Of a stretch of DNA of 64,000 bases, positions 36,064-45,351 are shown piece after piece. A program made the translations under genes and the position numbers. This DNA is from Carbonatibacter sp965199245. GTDB lineage: Bacteria; Pseudomonadota; Alphaproteobacteria; Kiloniellales; Kiloniellaceae. Position 1 is the stretch's first letter, and each line of letters starts with the position of its first letter. Under the pieces are notes generated by a model. The model was not told where the DNA came from and made no database searches. It saw nothing but the letters and a program-made list of their open reading frames with translations. Location: NCBI GenBank assembly GCA_965199245.1, contig CBDAQP010000001.1, positions 620,001 to 684,000 on the forward strand. Direction: 5' to 3'.

Positions 36064-38565
36064 ATGGCAAAACATATTTTAATCGATGCCACACACAGCG
36101 AAGAAACGCGCGTTGTGGTCAACAAAGGGAACCGTCTTGAAGATTTTGATTTTGAAACACTGTCCAGAAAACAGCTGAAAGGCAATATCTATCTCGCCCG
36201 TGTCACACGGGTTGAACCATCGCTTCAGGCCGCCTTTGTCGAATATGGCGGGAACCGTCACGGTTTTCTGCCCTTTAGCGAAATTCATCCCGACTACTAC
36301 CGCATCCCGACGGCTGATCGGGCCGCCCTCGATGCGCTTGAGAACGGCGTCCCGGAAAGCACGTCGCAAAACATGTCTGCAGACAGTGAACCCGAAGGCG
36401 ATTCACCTGAAAAGGATCCGCCCGGGGACAGTGACAAGCCAAAATCTGCGGAGGGACAGGCCCCGGATCGGGAAGAGGCCATACAGGAAAGCGTAGAGGA
36501 CACAGACCACTCCTCCGGGGACAAAACGGCTCTTGTATCTGTGACCCTGGAAGACACCGGGATTCCGGAAGATTCCGAGGGTGATGTCATTGAAGAACTC
36601 GTTGGCGAACGTGCGATTGACAGCCTTAACGAAGATGGTGACGAGTCCGAGGACGATGCCAACGACGACGAGGACAGACTCCGCAAGGCAAAGCGTCTGC
36701 GATTCTTGCGCCAATATCGCATTCAAGAGGTCATCCGCCGCAAACAAATTCTGTTGGTTCAGGTCACAAAGGAAGAGCGCGGAAACAAAGGCGCGGCCCT
36801 GACAACCTACCTCTCCCTCGCCGGGCGTTATTCGGTTTTGATGCCCAACACCAACAAGGGGGGTGGAATCAGTCGCAAAATCAATAGTGCGACTGACCGC
36901 AAGCGTCTCAAAGATATTTTAAGCGAATTGGACATTCCCGACGGGATCGCCGTCATTGTGCGCACAGCGGGAAGCCAGCGCAACAAAATGGAAATCAGGC
37001 GCGATTACGAATACCTGATACGCCTATGGAACGACATTCGCGAAACCACCTTTACCTCGGAAGCCCCTGCGCTCATCTACGAAGAGGCCGACCTCATCAA
37101 GCGCACAATCCGCGACCTTTACACCAGCGACATGGACGGTGTCCTGGTCGAAGGCGAAAAGGGTTATCGTTCTGCGAAAAATTTCATGCGGATGTTGATG
37201 CCAAGCCACGCCAAAAAAGTTCAACGCTATAAAGAACCGCAGGTTCCCCTGTTCCACCGCTTTCAGGTCGAAAGCCAGATTGATGCGATGCACAATCCGT
37301 CTGTCCAGCTGAAATCAGGGGGCTATATTGTCATCAACCCCACAGAAGCCCTGGTGGCGATTGATGTCAATTCAGGGCGGGCAACACGCGAGCGCAATAT
37401 TGAGGAAACGGCGTTTAAAACCAACCTCGAAGCCGCCGAGGAAGTCGCCCGTCAGTTGCGCCTGCGCGATTTGGCGGGGCTGGTTGTTGTCGATTTTATT
37501 GATATGGAGGACAACAAGCACAACCGCGAGGTTGAACGTCGTCTCAAAGACGCCATGTCTGCGGATCGCGCCCGCATTCAAATGGGGCGGATCAGTCCCT
37601 TTGGACTTTTGGAAATGTCGCGTCAACGTCTGCGCCCCAGCCTGGCTGAAAATTCAACTGTCATCTGTCCCCACTGTGCAGGTATCGGAAATGTGCGCAC
37701 CGTCGAATCTGCCGCGCTTCATGTTCTGCGCATCCTTGAGGAAGACGGCATTCGCCGGGGAAGCGGGTCGCTTGATCTGGATGTTGCCCCACAGGTTGCG
37801 TTGTTCATCCTCAACCAAAAACGGAGCAAACTGATCGAAATCGAGCAACGCTACGGTTTTGAAATCAGTGTCAATGCCGATGAAAATCTCAAGGTCGATC
37901 AACATCATCTTGAACGTGTTGTCCAGCACAATGACGGGCCTGTGAGCGAACTCATGACTTTTGATGAGCCTGATACAGAGTCACAGGACAAACGCCGCAA
38001 AAAACCAAAAAGCAAAACCTGCGAAAAAGATCATCCCGAACGTGAAAAAGACACCCAAGGCAATGGTGGACAAGAGCCGGGCAGTGATGAGGTTTCCGCT
38101 AAGGATGAGGAGAGCGAAGAGCGTCCACGCAGACGCAGACGCGGCAAGCGCGGGGGGCGCAAACGGGGGGGGCGCAAACACGACGATCACACCACCGAAA
38201 ACACAAAAGAGTCGACCGAAGACGCCAGCGTACCTGAAAAAACGAACCGGCGACGTGTTCGTACACGCCCGAAAACGGTTGGAGAGTCGCAAGAAACAGA
38301 ACAACAAACACAACCCGACACGGACGAGGCCAAAACCACCCCCCGTGTGCGACGCGAAATGCCTTCCGGCGGGAAGGCCACGGCAGACGACAGAGACAAC
38401 ACCCCTGAAGCGTCTCTTCAGGAAACTGAAAAGCTGGCTGTAACGCAGGAGACACCCGCCGCACCAGTCGAAGCTCCGGAACCAGCAGAGGCCCCGGAAG
38501 AGGCCCCGGAACCGAAAAAACGGCGCAGGCGGTTCGGGTGGTGGAAACGCGAAGAGCCAAACTGA
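36064..38565 (+). CDS. rne: Ribonuclease E (Rne/Rng family)
   Basis: 833 residues from the ATG at 36064 (MAKHILIDATHSEETRVV, the usual alphaproteobacterial beginning); an in-frame start at 36031 is less likely. The N-terminal half has an S1 domain split by a long acidic insert (residues ~90-215), then the catalytic domain with VDFIDMED and the zinc-link CPHCAG. The C-terminal ~230 residues are disordered and charged, with arginine clusters (RRRRRGKRGGRKRGGRK) and a short RRRRFGWWKREEPN tail, as expected for RNA binding and degradosome scaffolding. It starts mRNA decay and processes rRNA and tRNA. Confidence 0.96.
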   Translation: MAKHILIDATHSEETRVVVNKGNRLEDFDFETLSRKQLKGNIYLARVTRVEPSLQAAFVEYGGNRHGFLPFSEIHPDYYRIPTADRAALDALENGVPESTSQNMSADSEPEGDSPEKDPPGDSDKPKSAEGQAPDREEAIQESVEDTDHSSGDKTALVSVTLEDTGIPEDSEGDVIEELVGERAIDSLNEDGDESEDDANDDEDRLRKAKRLRFLRQYRIQEVIRRKQILLVQVTKEERGNKGAALTTYLSLAGRYSVLMPNTNKGGGISRKINSATDRKRLKDILSELDIPDGIAVIVRTAGSQRNKMEIRRDYEYLIRLWNDIRETTFTSEAPALIYEEADLIKRTIRDLYTSDMDGVLVEGEKGYRSAKNFMRMLMPSHAKKVQRYKEPQVPLFHRFQVESQIDAMHNPSVQLKSGGYIVINPTEALVAIDVNSGRATRERNIEETAFKTNLEAAEEVARQLRLRDLAGLVVVDFIDMEDNKHNREVERRLKDAMSADRARIQMGRISPFGLLEMSRQRLRPSLAENSTVICPHCAGIGNVRTVESAALHVLRILEEDGIRRGSGSLDLDVAPQVALFILNQKRSKLIEIEQRYGFEISVNADENLKVDQHHLERVVQHNDGPVSELMTFDEPDTESQDKRRKKPKSKTCEKDHPEREKDTQGNGGQEPGSDEVSAKDEESEERPRRRRRGKRGGRKRGGRKHDDHTTENTKESTEDASVPEKTNRRRVRTRPKTVGESQETEQQTQPDTDEAKTTPRVRREMPSGGKATADDRDNTPEASLQETEKLAVTQETPAAPVEAPEPAEAPEEAPEPKKRRRRFGWWKREEPN

Positions 38566-38582
38566 CTGCGCAGGGTCTTTTT

Positions 38583-38610
38583 CAAGGGGTATTTTTCCCC
38601 TTGATTTTTT
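38583..38610 (+). terminator. Rho-independent terminator of rne
   Basis: CAAGGGG, a seven-base loop, then CCCCTTG and a run ATTTTTT, 18 bases after the rne stop. Confidence 0.85.
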
Positions 38611-38695
38611 GAGCGAACTATACGACGATGCCCCGGTTTGGCGAAATCCAAACCCTTTTTACAATTTTTTTTCACACTATTATCAGGAGTTTACA

Positions 38696-39127
38696 ATGGA
38701 AACCCCAAACCCTATCGCCTACAGCACAAAGGCAACAGCAAAAGGCGGTCGCGACGGTTCTGCGCGCTCTGAAGACGGCAAACTGGATATTACACTCGCC
38801 CAGCCACCAGAACTGGGCGGCACTGGCAACGGCGTTAATCCCGAACACCTTTTCGCCGCAGGTTATTCCGCCTGTTTCCTCGGGGCAATGCGCTTTGTTG
38901 CCGATCAGGACAAACTGACCCTGTCTGACGACGTCACCGTCACCGGAACCGTTGGACTCGGCCCCATCCGCGATGGCGCGGCCTTTGGCATTACAGTCTC
39001 TATGGATATTGTGGTTCCTGGCATGGACAAAAACACCGCACAGGGCCTGATTGACAAAGCAGACCGGGTTTGCCCTTATTCTAACGCAACACGCGGTAAT
39101 ATCGAGGTCAACCTTAAGCTCGTCTAG
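38696..39127 (+). CDS. ohr: Organic hydroperoxide resistance protein (Ohr/OsmC family)
   Basis: 143 residues from the ATG at 38696, placed 10 bases after AGGAG; an upstream in-frame start at 38609 falls inside the rne terminator. The two peroxidatic-site cysteines are in GYSACFLGAM and RVCPYSNATRGN, with the catalytic Arg region near GGRDGSARS. It reduces organic and fatty-acid hydroperoxides using lipoylated partners. It usually answers to OhrR, which is not seen here. Confidence 0.94.
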   Translation: METPNPIAYSTKATAKGGRDGSARSEDGKLDITLAQPPELGGTGNGVNPEHLFAAGYSACFLGAMRFVADQDKLTLSDDVTVTGTVGLGPIRDGAAFGITVSMDIVVPGMDKNTAQGLIDKADRVCPYSNATRGNIEVNLKLV

Positions 39128-39146
39128 TTTCGCCAGCACGACCGAG

Positions 39147-39181
39147 AAAACAGCCCTGTCTTTGCAGGACAGGGCTGTTTT
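39147..39181. terminator. Bidirectional terminator between ohr and the GGT-like gene
   Basis: AAAACAGCCCTGTC, a six-base loop, and GGACAGGGCTGTTTT. A 14-base stem with A tract on one side and T tract on the other works for both converging genes. Confidence 0.88.
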
Positions 39182-39201
39182 ATTCGGGGTGCAGGGGGTG
39201 G

Positions 39202-40596
39202 TTACTGGAGGCTCAGGCCCTGGCCTGAAAAACCCGTGCAGTTTTTTCGACCGCGCACAGGGCGAAAACAGCGCACGGCATTCACCGCGACACCCTTTGA
39301 AATATCATTTATTTTGACCTTAGAGTCTGCGCTGTTCTTTGCCGTTGCCGCCATCCGGGCCAGGGCCGACACAGCAGACACAGCCCCGGAGGTCGCACCG
39401 ATAAAACGCAGATCGCCATCAGCCTTGTTCAAAATCATCAACGCCGCCAGCGAATCAGGCGCAGGTGTCTGTGCAGGCTGTCCCATCACCACCCCGGTCG
39501 CAATGCGCCCTGCACCAAAGAGACCATTCAAACTAAACCGACAAGCCACCGCCCCCTCAAAACGGTCAACGATGGTAAAGCCTGCCGCAAAGGAGTCACG
39601 CCCTTGCACCGGAACAGGGGGCAGGGACGACAGATCAGCCCCGAGGATGTCATCCAGTGTTTCGCCCCCCCCTCGTTGTTTAGCCCCCCCCGTAGCCAGC
39701 CAGTTTGGGGAAAAGAACCACGCCCGGCGCAGAACCCGGGCAACCACAGCCGGGTCTGTCGCATTTTGGTCGAGACGCTCAATCATGGCATAGGACAGCC
39801 CCGTCACCGCGCCCGCCTGTGTCCCCGGCATGACAAGACGCGCACGTCCAATTTCAATGTCATCTGCGGCACCAAAGGTTGGAACATAACCGCGCAGGTC
39901 AGACACAGAGAGCGGAAAGCCGGCCTGCGTTGCGGCGCGGGCAAAGCGCGCTGTCAATGGGCCATCATAAAAATAGCCTGCTCCCTGCCTGCGCAAACCC
40001 GCCAGTAAAGAGGCCAGTTCAGACTGACTCAAAAGATCACCTTCGCGTAACAGTTGCCCGTCACGACGGGTAAAACGAGAAAGAAGTGCGCCGTCAACAA
40101 GACCCTGTGCGCGGGCAAGGTCGCGGGCAAAAACACGGCTAACAGAGACGCCAAAACGCGCAAGGCGTTCGCCGGAGCTAACCAATTCGCCCCAACGCAA
40201 CAGCCCGTAGCGCGCCTGCAAGGCCGCCATTGCCCGCAGGGAAGGCGGCAAAGGCCCGCCCTGCACCCCTGCAACAATGGGAAAATCCAAAACCGCTGTG
40301 CGCTCACCATCACGGATCAAACATGCCCCCCCTGCACCGGGTCCAACGCGCGAGGGCAGGGTTGCTGTCATGACAAAATACATCGCTGTCGCTGCATCCG
40401 CCGCCGTGCCACCACGCCCGAGTATCTCGCGCCCGATCTGGGCCGCACGCGGTTCATCTGCGGCAACAGCACCGACAAAATCCCCGGGCTGGACGATCAC
40501 AGTTCCACTATTCTGCGGGCGATCCAATCCCGTACTGCACGCCCCAAGGAAAAAGGCAAGCCCCACCATAGTTGTCAGAGAGCGTTTTACTGTCAT
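39202..40596 (-). CDS. Gamma-glutamyltransferase-like lipoprotein, probably without the catalytic threonine
   Basis: 464 residues. The lipobox LGAC lies after a hydrophobic start. The body follows the gamma-glutamyltransferase fold: AADEPRAAQIGREILGRGGTAADAATAMYF, PSRVGPGAGGACLI, and a region equivalent to the small-subunit start. Active enzymes mature by self-cleavage before a TTH(F/Y)S motif. Here the aligned place reads DSFAAGFTIVDRFEGAV, so the nucleophile Thr and the His are missing. It may be a binding or structural relative rather than an enzyme. It converges with ohr. The 40597-40724 gap before the M48 gene is the divergent promoter region. Confidence 0.75.
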   Translation of the reverse strand: MTVKRSLTTMVGLAFFLGACSTGLDRPQNSGTVIVQPGDFVGAVAADEPRAAQIGREILGRGGTAADAATAMYFVMTATLPSRVGPGAGGACLIRDGERTAVLDFPIVAGVQGGPLPPSLRAMAALQARYGLLRWGELVSSGERLARFGVSVSRVFARDLARAQGLVDGALLSRFTRRDGQLLREGDLLSQSELASLLAGLRRQGAGYFYDGPLTARFARAATQAGFPLSVSDLRGYVPTFGAADDIEIGRARLVMPGTQAGAVTGLSYAMIERLDQNATDPAVVARVLRRAWFFSPNWLATGGAKQRGGGETLDDILGADLSSLPPVPVQGRDSFAAGFTIVDRFEGAVACRFSLNGLFGAGRIATGVVMGQPAQTPAPDSLAALMILNKADGDLRFIGATSGAVSAVSALARMAATAKNSADSKVKINDISKGVAVNAVRCFRPVRGRKNCTGFSGQGLSLQ

Positions 40597-40724
40597 GGCC
40601 TTCGATTCTCCACCTCCTCATTTTCGCGCTCAAAGCTACTTGATATGAACGTCACCCGCCTCTATTTTAGGGCAAGGCTGGCTAAATCACAAGATTTTCA
40701 CGACAGTTCCAGGGAGGCTCACTC

Positions 40725-42098
40725 TTGTCCTTTTTCTGCGTTCGGGCGACTTGGTCAATTTTTACCCGCTTTTGCCTATTATTTTTGTTCGGTTTTGTTT
40801 TTGCGCTGTCTCTCACTCACCGGGGAAACGCCCAGGAGGTTGCACTCATCAGTGATGATGAAACAGAAAACCTCCTGCGCGCATATGCCACCCCGCTTTT
40901 TCAGGTCGCCGGTCTTGACCCGGACTCGGTTCGTATTTTTTTGGTCAAAGACCCGACCTTGAATGCCTTTGTCACTGCGGGAAATCAGATGTTTATCAAC
41001 ACAGGTCTTATCATGAAAGCCAGCTCCCCCGCAGAAGTCATTGGTGTCATTGCCCATGAAACCGGTCATATCGCCGCTGGTCATGTGTCCCTGCGGGCAG
41101 AGACGATGAAAAACTCTACCCTCATCGCCCTCGCCGGTACACTGGCCGGCGTCGGGTTGGCCCTCGCCACCGGAGACGCCGATGCCGTTGGCGTGATCTC
41201 CTTCGCCGGGTTCAGTGCTGCTCTGGCCAATACATTGGGGTATTCCAGGCAACAGGAAGCCGCCGCAGATCAAGCGGCTGTGCGCTATCTTGAGCTCACA
41301 AAACAATCCCCGCTGGGTCTGAGAGATTTTATGTCCAAGCTGTTGGGTAAAGAAATCCTGTTGAGCAAAAATCAGGATCCCTATCTGCGCACACATCCCC
41401 TGACCAGAGATCGCGTGAAATTTCTCGACGATCAAACGCGCCGTTCGGCGTGGAAAGATCACCCCATCCCCGCAGAGTTGATCCAAAAACACGCCCGCGT
41501 CAGGGCAAAGCTGGGAGCCTTTCTCAACCCACCGCACGAAACATTGCGACACTGGCAAGGTGACAACACCCTGCCTGCACGCTACGCCCGGAGCGTCGCG
41601 TGGTACAGGGACAATCAGGCCGACAAGGCCTTAAAGGAACTTGAGCGGCTCATCACAGAACACCCGAACGATCCCTATTTTCACGAGCTCAAGGGGCAAA
41701 TTCTTTTTGAATTTGGCAAAGGCCGCGATGCCATCGCTCCACTTGAAAAGGCCGTCACACTTTTGCCTACAGGTGATGTCATCCGTTTTTTACTGATTCG
41801 GGTTTTGAGTGCAGACGAGACAGCGCACAACAATCAGCACGCGATGGAACATCTTGGAATTGCGTTACAGAGACAACCGGATCACCCCGGTTTATGGCGA
41901 CAAGCCGCCATTTTATATGGGCGGGCGGGCAACCAGGGTATGACCGCCCTTGCCCTAGCAGAACGCGCACTTGCTCTGGGCCGCTTTGAAGAAGCCATCA
42001 CTTCCGGCACACGGGCGATCAAGGGGCTTGCCCCCGGCACACCCGCACGATTACGGGCGAGTGATCTGGTGGAAACCGCCCGCCAAAAAACCAAATAA
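40725..42098 (+). CDS. M48 metalloprotease with TPR repeats (BepA-like)
   Basis: 457 residues from a TTG at 40725, supported by AGGGAGG seven bases upstream. A signal peptide is followed by the M48 domain with the zinc motif HETGHIAAGH and a downstream Glu in RQQEAAADQAAVRYL. The C-terminal half is TPR-like (ALKELERLITEHPNDPYFHELKGQILFE). BepA trims and quality-controls outer-membrane barrels such as LptD in E. coli; the same role here is inference. Next downstream is a DsbA-like gene, which fits envelope protein folding. Confidence 0.9.
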   Translation: MSFFCVRATWSIFTRFCLLFLFGFVFALSLTHRGNAQEVALISDDETENLLRAYATPLFQVAGLDPDSVRIFLVKDPTLNAFVTAGNQMFINTGLIMKASSPAEVIGVIAHETGHIAAGHVSLRAETMKNSTLIALAGTLAGVGLALATGDADAVGVISFAGFSAALANTLGYSRQQEAAADQAAVRYLELTKQSPLGLRDFMSKLLGKEILLSKNQDPYLRTHPLTRDRVKFLDDQTRRSAWKDHPIPAELIQKHARVRAKLGAFLNPPHETLRHWQGDNTLPARYARSVAWYRDNQADKALKELERLITEHPNDPYFHELKGQILFEFGKGRDAIAPLEKAVTLLPTGDVIRFLLIRVLSADETAHNNQHAMEHLGIALQRQPDHPGLWRQAAILYGRAGNQGMTALALAERALALGRFEEAITSGTRAIKGLAPGTPARLRASDLVETARQKTK

Positions 42099-42124
42099 TC
42101 TGCTATAAACGAGGAATCCTGACG

Positions 42125-42901
42125 ATGATTTTTCCCCTGTCCTGTAAAAAAAGCCGGATCGCTGGTCTGCTATCCGCGTTCTTGTTGACAAGTCTACCCC
42201 CCACAAGCCAGGCAGAAACGGCCCTGAATTCCGAGTCATTACTTGACTCTGATGCTTTCAAGGCCGCCGTTCGTCAATACATCACCGAAAACCCGCAGGT
42301 TGTGATTGAGGCCATTCAAAACTATCAAACGCAACAACGCCGCGCCGCGCGAAAACAACAAGATGATGCAGCACAGAAGTTGCGAAAGGAACTGGACAAC
42401 AACGCCGCAGACCCTGTGCTTGGAAACGGAGAGGGCGATGTTATTTTGGTCGAATTTTTTGACTATAAATGCCCCTATTGTCATCGCGCGGCCACTGTCA
42501 TTCAGGATTTAATCGAAAACGACCCCAACCTAAAGATCGTGATGAAAGAATTTCCCATCCTTGGCCCGGCGTCTGTGGTCGCCGCGCGCGCCGCACTTGC
42601 CGCCAATCAACAGGGGCGATACCACGATTATCATTTTGAATTGATGCGCAACAGTGCGGATCTTTCTCCTGAACGCTTGCGCGGCCTTGCCCGCAAACTG
42701 GATTTAGACCTCGAAAAATTTGATACTGACATGAACGCCCCTGAAACAGCCCGCCAGATTATTGACAACCAAAAACTGGCAACGGCTTTGGGAGTCAGGG
42801 GAACCCCTGCGTTTTTCATGGGGGGTCGTGCGCTCCCCCCCGATACAACCCGCACCGCATTCCAGGAAAAAATTGCCGAGATTCGCGCCCAACAAAACTA
42901 A
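42125..42901 (+). CDS. DsbA-family thiol:disulfide protein (DsbA/ScsC/BdbD-like)
   Basis: 258 residues with a signal peptide (cleavage near SQA-E) and a helical N-terminal extension that includes AVRQYITENPQVVIEAIQNY, as in Scs/DsbG-like proteins. The thioredoxin-fold part has the CPYC active site in FFDYKCPYCHRA, and the cis-Pro in GVRGTPAFFMGG. GAGGA lies nine bases before the ATG. It oxidises or isomerises periplasmic disulfides. It follows the M48 gene by 26 bases, probably in one operon. Confidence 0.92.
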   Translation: MIFPLSCKKSRIAGLLSAFLLTSLPPTSQAETALNSESLLDSDAFKAAVRQYITENPQVVIEAIQNYQTQQRRAARKQQDDAAQKLRKELDNNAADPVLGNGEGDVILVEFFDYKCPYCHRAATVIQDLIENDPNLKIVMKEFPILGPASVVAARAALAANQQGRYHDYHFELMRNSADLSPERLRGLARKLDLDLEKFDTDMNAPETARQIIDNQKLATALGVRGTPAFFMGGRALPPDTTRTAFQEKIAEIRAQQN

Positions 42902-43047
42902 ACCTTTCGCATCGCGCGAGACGGGTTTGCACAGATAGGCACATTCGTATATCATCGTCATTATTGCTGGTGTATCTGCCCGAGCAATGACTGTGATGGT
43001 GTTTTGAACGCGCAGCTTGTGGCAATATTGATGGAATATTTTGTTTC

Positions 43048-43515
43048 GTGTCTTCTCTTTTACTTTTGAACGGCCCTAACCTCAATTTACTGGGCACTCG
43101 ACAACCGGAGATCTACGGTCGCGAGACACTCTCGGATATTGAGGCGCAGTGCAGGGCACAGGCTCAAAAACGAGGTTTTGATTTGATCTGCCAGCAATCA
43201 AACCACGAAGGCCGGCTGATTGATGCCGTTCAAACGGCGGGCCAACAACATTCCGGGCTGATTATCAATCCGGCGGCGTTGTCCCACACGTCGCTTGCAC
43301 TGATGGATGCTTTGCTCGCGCTTGACCTTCCCGTTGTCGAGGTGCATCTTTCCAACATTCATCGTCGCGAAGAATTCCGCCACCATTCCTATGTGTCCCG
43401 GGCTGTGCAGGCTGTGATCTGCGGGCTTGGGGCGCGGGGGTATCTTCTGGCCATTGATGCCATCACCCACCTGCTCAACAACAGCAAAGAAAACCAATGT
43501 CCAAACACGATATAA
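43048..43515 (+). CDS. aroQ: 3-dehydroquinate dehydratase, type II
   Basis: 155 residues from a GTG at 43048. It shows the type II signature NGPNLNLLGTRQPEIYGRETL with the active-site Tyr, the Asn-Pro-Ala-ALSHTS segment, and VEVHLSNIHRREEFRHHS with the catalytic His. It dehydrates 3-dehydroquinate in the shikimate pathway. The 3' end overlaps accB by 19 bases, the common aroQ-accB-accC order of proteobacteria. The 42902-43047 gap is presumably its promoter; no gene is seen. Confidence 0.95.
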   Translation: MSSLLLLNGPNLNLLGTRQPEIYGRETLSDIEAQCRAQAQKRGFDLICQQSNHEGRLIDAVQTAGQQHSGLIINPAALSHTSLALMDALLALDLPVVEVHLSNIHRREEFRHHSYVSRAVQAVICGLGARGYLLAIDAITHLLNNSKENQCPNTI

Positions 43516-43949
43516 ACGAAGATTTTATTCGCACACTGGCTGAACTGCTCAAGGACACGGACCTGACAGAAATTGAATATGAAACAGACAATCAGCGTCT
43601 GCGCCTCGCACGATCTGTTGTTGCCCCCTCTTTTGTTAGCGCGCCCCCCGTTGCCCCACCTGTTCCAGCAGAAAGCCCCCCCCCCGCGACAACGCCACAG
43701 CCCGCATCCGTGCCCGAGGACGCACTCACATCGCCAATGGTGGGAACAGCCTACCTCGCCCCCGAACCGGGGGCCGCAAACTTTATCAGGGTTGGCGACA
43801 GCGTCAGTGAGGGGCAGACCCTGATGATTCTCGAAGCGATGAAGGTCATGAATCCCCTTCCCAGCCCCAAGTCCGGCGTGATTAAGAAAATTTTGGTTCA
43901 GGACAACCAACCTGTCGAATTTGGCGAACCCCTGATTGTCTTTGCATAG
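43497..43949 (+). CDS. accB: Biotin carboxyl carrier protein of acetyl-CoA carboxylase
   Basis: 150 residues: an N-terminal segment (INEDFIRTLAELLKDTDLTEIEYE), a Pro/Ala-rich linker, and a biotinyl domain with the EAMKVMN motif whose Lys takes biotin. It carries the carboxyl group between AccC and the carboxyltransferase. It overlaps aroQ and lies 11 bases before accC. Confidence 0.97.
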   Translation: MSKHDINEDFIRTLAELLKDTDLTEIEYETDNQRLRLARSVVAPSFVSAPPVAPPVPAESPPPATTPQPASVPEDALTSPMVGTAYLAPEPGAANFIRVGDSVSEGQTLMILEAMKVMNPLPSPKSGVIKKILVQDNQPVEFGEPLIVFA

Positions 43950-43960
43950 CGGAAAAAGCA

Positions 43961-45316
43961 ATGTTCAAAAAAATCCTGATTGCCAACCGTGGTGAAATCG
44001 CGCTCCGCATTCTGCGGGCCTGTCGCGATATGGGAATCCAGACCGTCGCTGTACATTCCACGGCAGATGCGGATGCCATGCACGTTCGTCTGGCGGATGA
44101 ATCGGTGTGTATCGGCCCCGCCGCCAGTAAAGACAGCTATTTGAATGTTCAGGCCATCCTGACAGCGGCGGCAATCACCGGGGCCGATGCCATTCATCCC
44201 GGTGTCGGCTTTTTGTCGGAAAATGCCGATTTTGCCGAAATGATTCAAGACCACGGCCTGTGTTTTATTGGTCCCTCACCAGAACACATTCGCATTATGG
44301 GGGACAAGGTCGCGGCCAAGAAAACCGCCATTGAATTGGGTATCCCTGTTGTCCCCGGGTCTGATGGGGCCATTTCCTCGATCGAAGACGCCCTGAAGGT
44401 TGCGGAGCAGACGGGCTATCCTGTGCTTGTCAAAGCAGCCTCTGGCGGAGGCGGGCGTGGAATGAAGGTCGCACACTCTGCCGCAGAGCTGCGGGATGCC
44501 GTGCGCTTGGCAGGCGCGGAGGCCAAGGCGGCCTTTGGCGATGATACGCTCTATATGGAAAAATACCTCGGTCAACCGCGCCATATTGAAATCCAACTGC
44601 TCGGCGATGGGCAAGGCACCTGTATCCACATTGGCGAGCGCGACTGTTCTTTGCAACGCCGTCACCAAAAATTGCTCGAAGAGGCCCCCTCTCCTGTGCT
44701 CAGCGACGAACAACGCGCACGCATTGGACGTATTTCCGCAGAGGCTATGCTCAAATTCGGTTATCAATCGGCGGGAACCATCGAATATCTTTATGAAAAC
44801 GGTGAATTCTTTTTCATTGAAATGAATACCCGTATTCAGGTTGAACACCCCATTTCCGAAGCCATTTCCGGCATTGACATCCTCGAAGAACAGATTCGCA
44901 TCGCCGCAGGGGAAAAACTGCGTTATCAACAAAGCGACGTTGTCCTCAAGGGACATGCCATTGAATGCCGGATCAATGCTGAAAACCCTTATAGCTTCCT
45001 GCCTTCCCCGGGGCAGATCACAAGCTATCACACCCCGGGCGGAGTCGGTGTGCGGATCGATTCACAGCTCTATCAAGGCTACCGCATCCCCCCCAATTAT
45101 GACAGCCTCATCGCCAAGCTGATCGTCTATGGACGTGACCGCAAAGACTGTCTGATGAAAACACGCCGCGCCCTCAAGGAATATATTATTGACGGCGTTC
45201 AAACCTCTATCCCGCTTCATCTCGACCTCGTGCACAACGAAGATATTGTCAAAGGTGACTATAACATTCACTGGTTGGAAAAATTCGTTGAACGCCTGGA
45301 GACAACAAAACCCTGA
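43961..45316 (+). CDS. accC: Biotin carboxylase subunit of acetyl-CoA carboxylase
   Basis: 451 residues with the full ATP-grasp biotin carboxylase pattern: FKKILIANRGEIALRILRACRDMG, the glycine loop KAASGGGGRGMK, GERDCSLQRRHQK, and FFIEMNTRIQVEHP with EAISGIDI. It carboxylates biotin on AccB using ATP and bicarbonate, the first step of fatty-acid synthesis. Confidence 0.98.
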   Translation: MFKKILIANRGEIALRILRACRDMGIQTVAVHSTADADAMHVRLADESVCIGPAASKDSYLNVQAILTAAAITGADAIHPGVGFLSENADFAEMIQDHGLCFIGPSPEHIRIMGDKVAAKKTAIELGIPVVPGSDGAISSIEDALKVAEQTGYPVLVKAASGGGGRGMKVAHSAAELRDAVRLAGAEAKAAFGDDTLYMEKYLGQPRHIEIQLLGDGQGTCIHIGERDCSLQRRHQKLLEEAPSPVLSDEQRARIGRISAEAMLKFGYQSAGTIEYLYENGEFFFIEMNTRIQVEHPISEAISGIDILEEQIRIAAGEKLRYQQSDVVLKGHAIECRINAENPYSFLPSPGQITSYHTPGGVGVRIDSQLYQGYRIPPNYDSLIAKLIVYGRDRKDCLMKTRRALKEYIIDGVQTSIPLHLDLVHNEDIVKGDYNIHWLEKFVERLETTKP

Positions 45317-45351
45317 CCAGCGGTTCCTCCTTTTTCAACCCTGCCCGCCAC

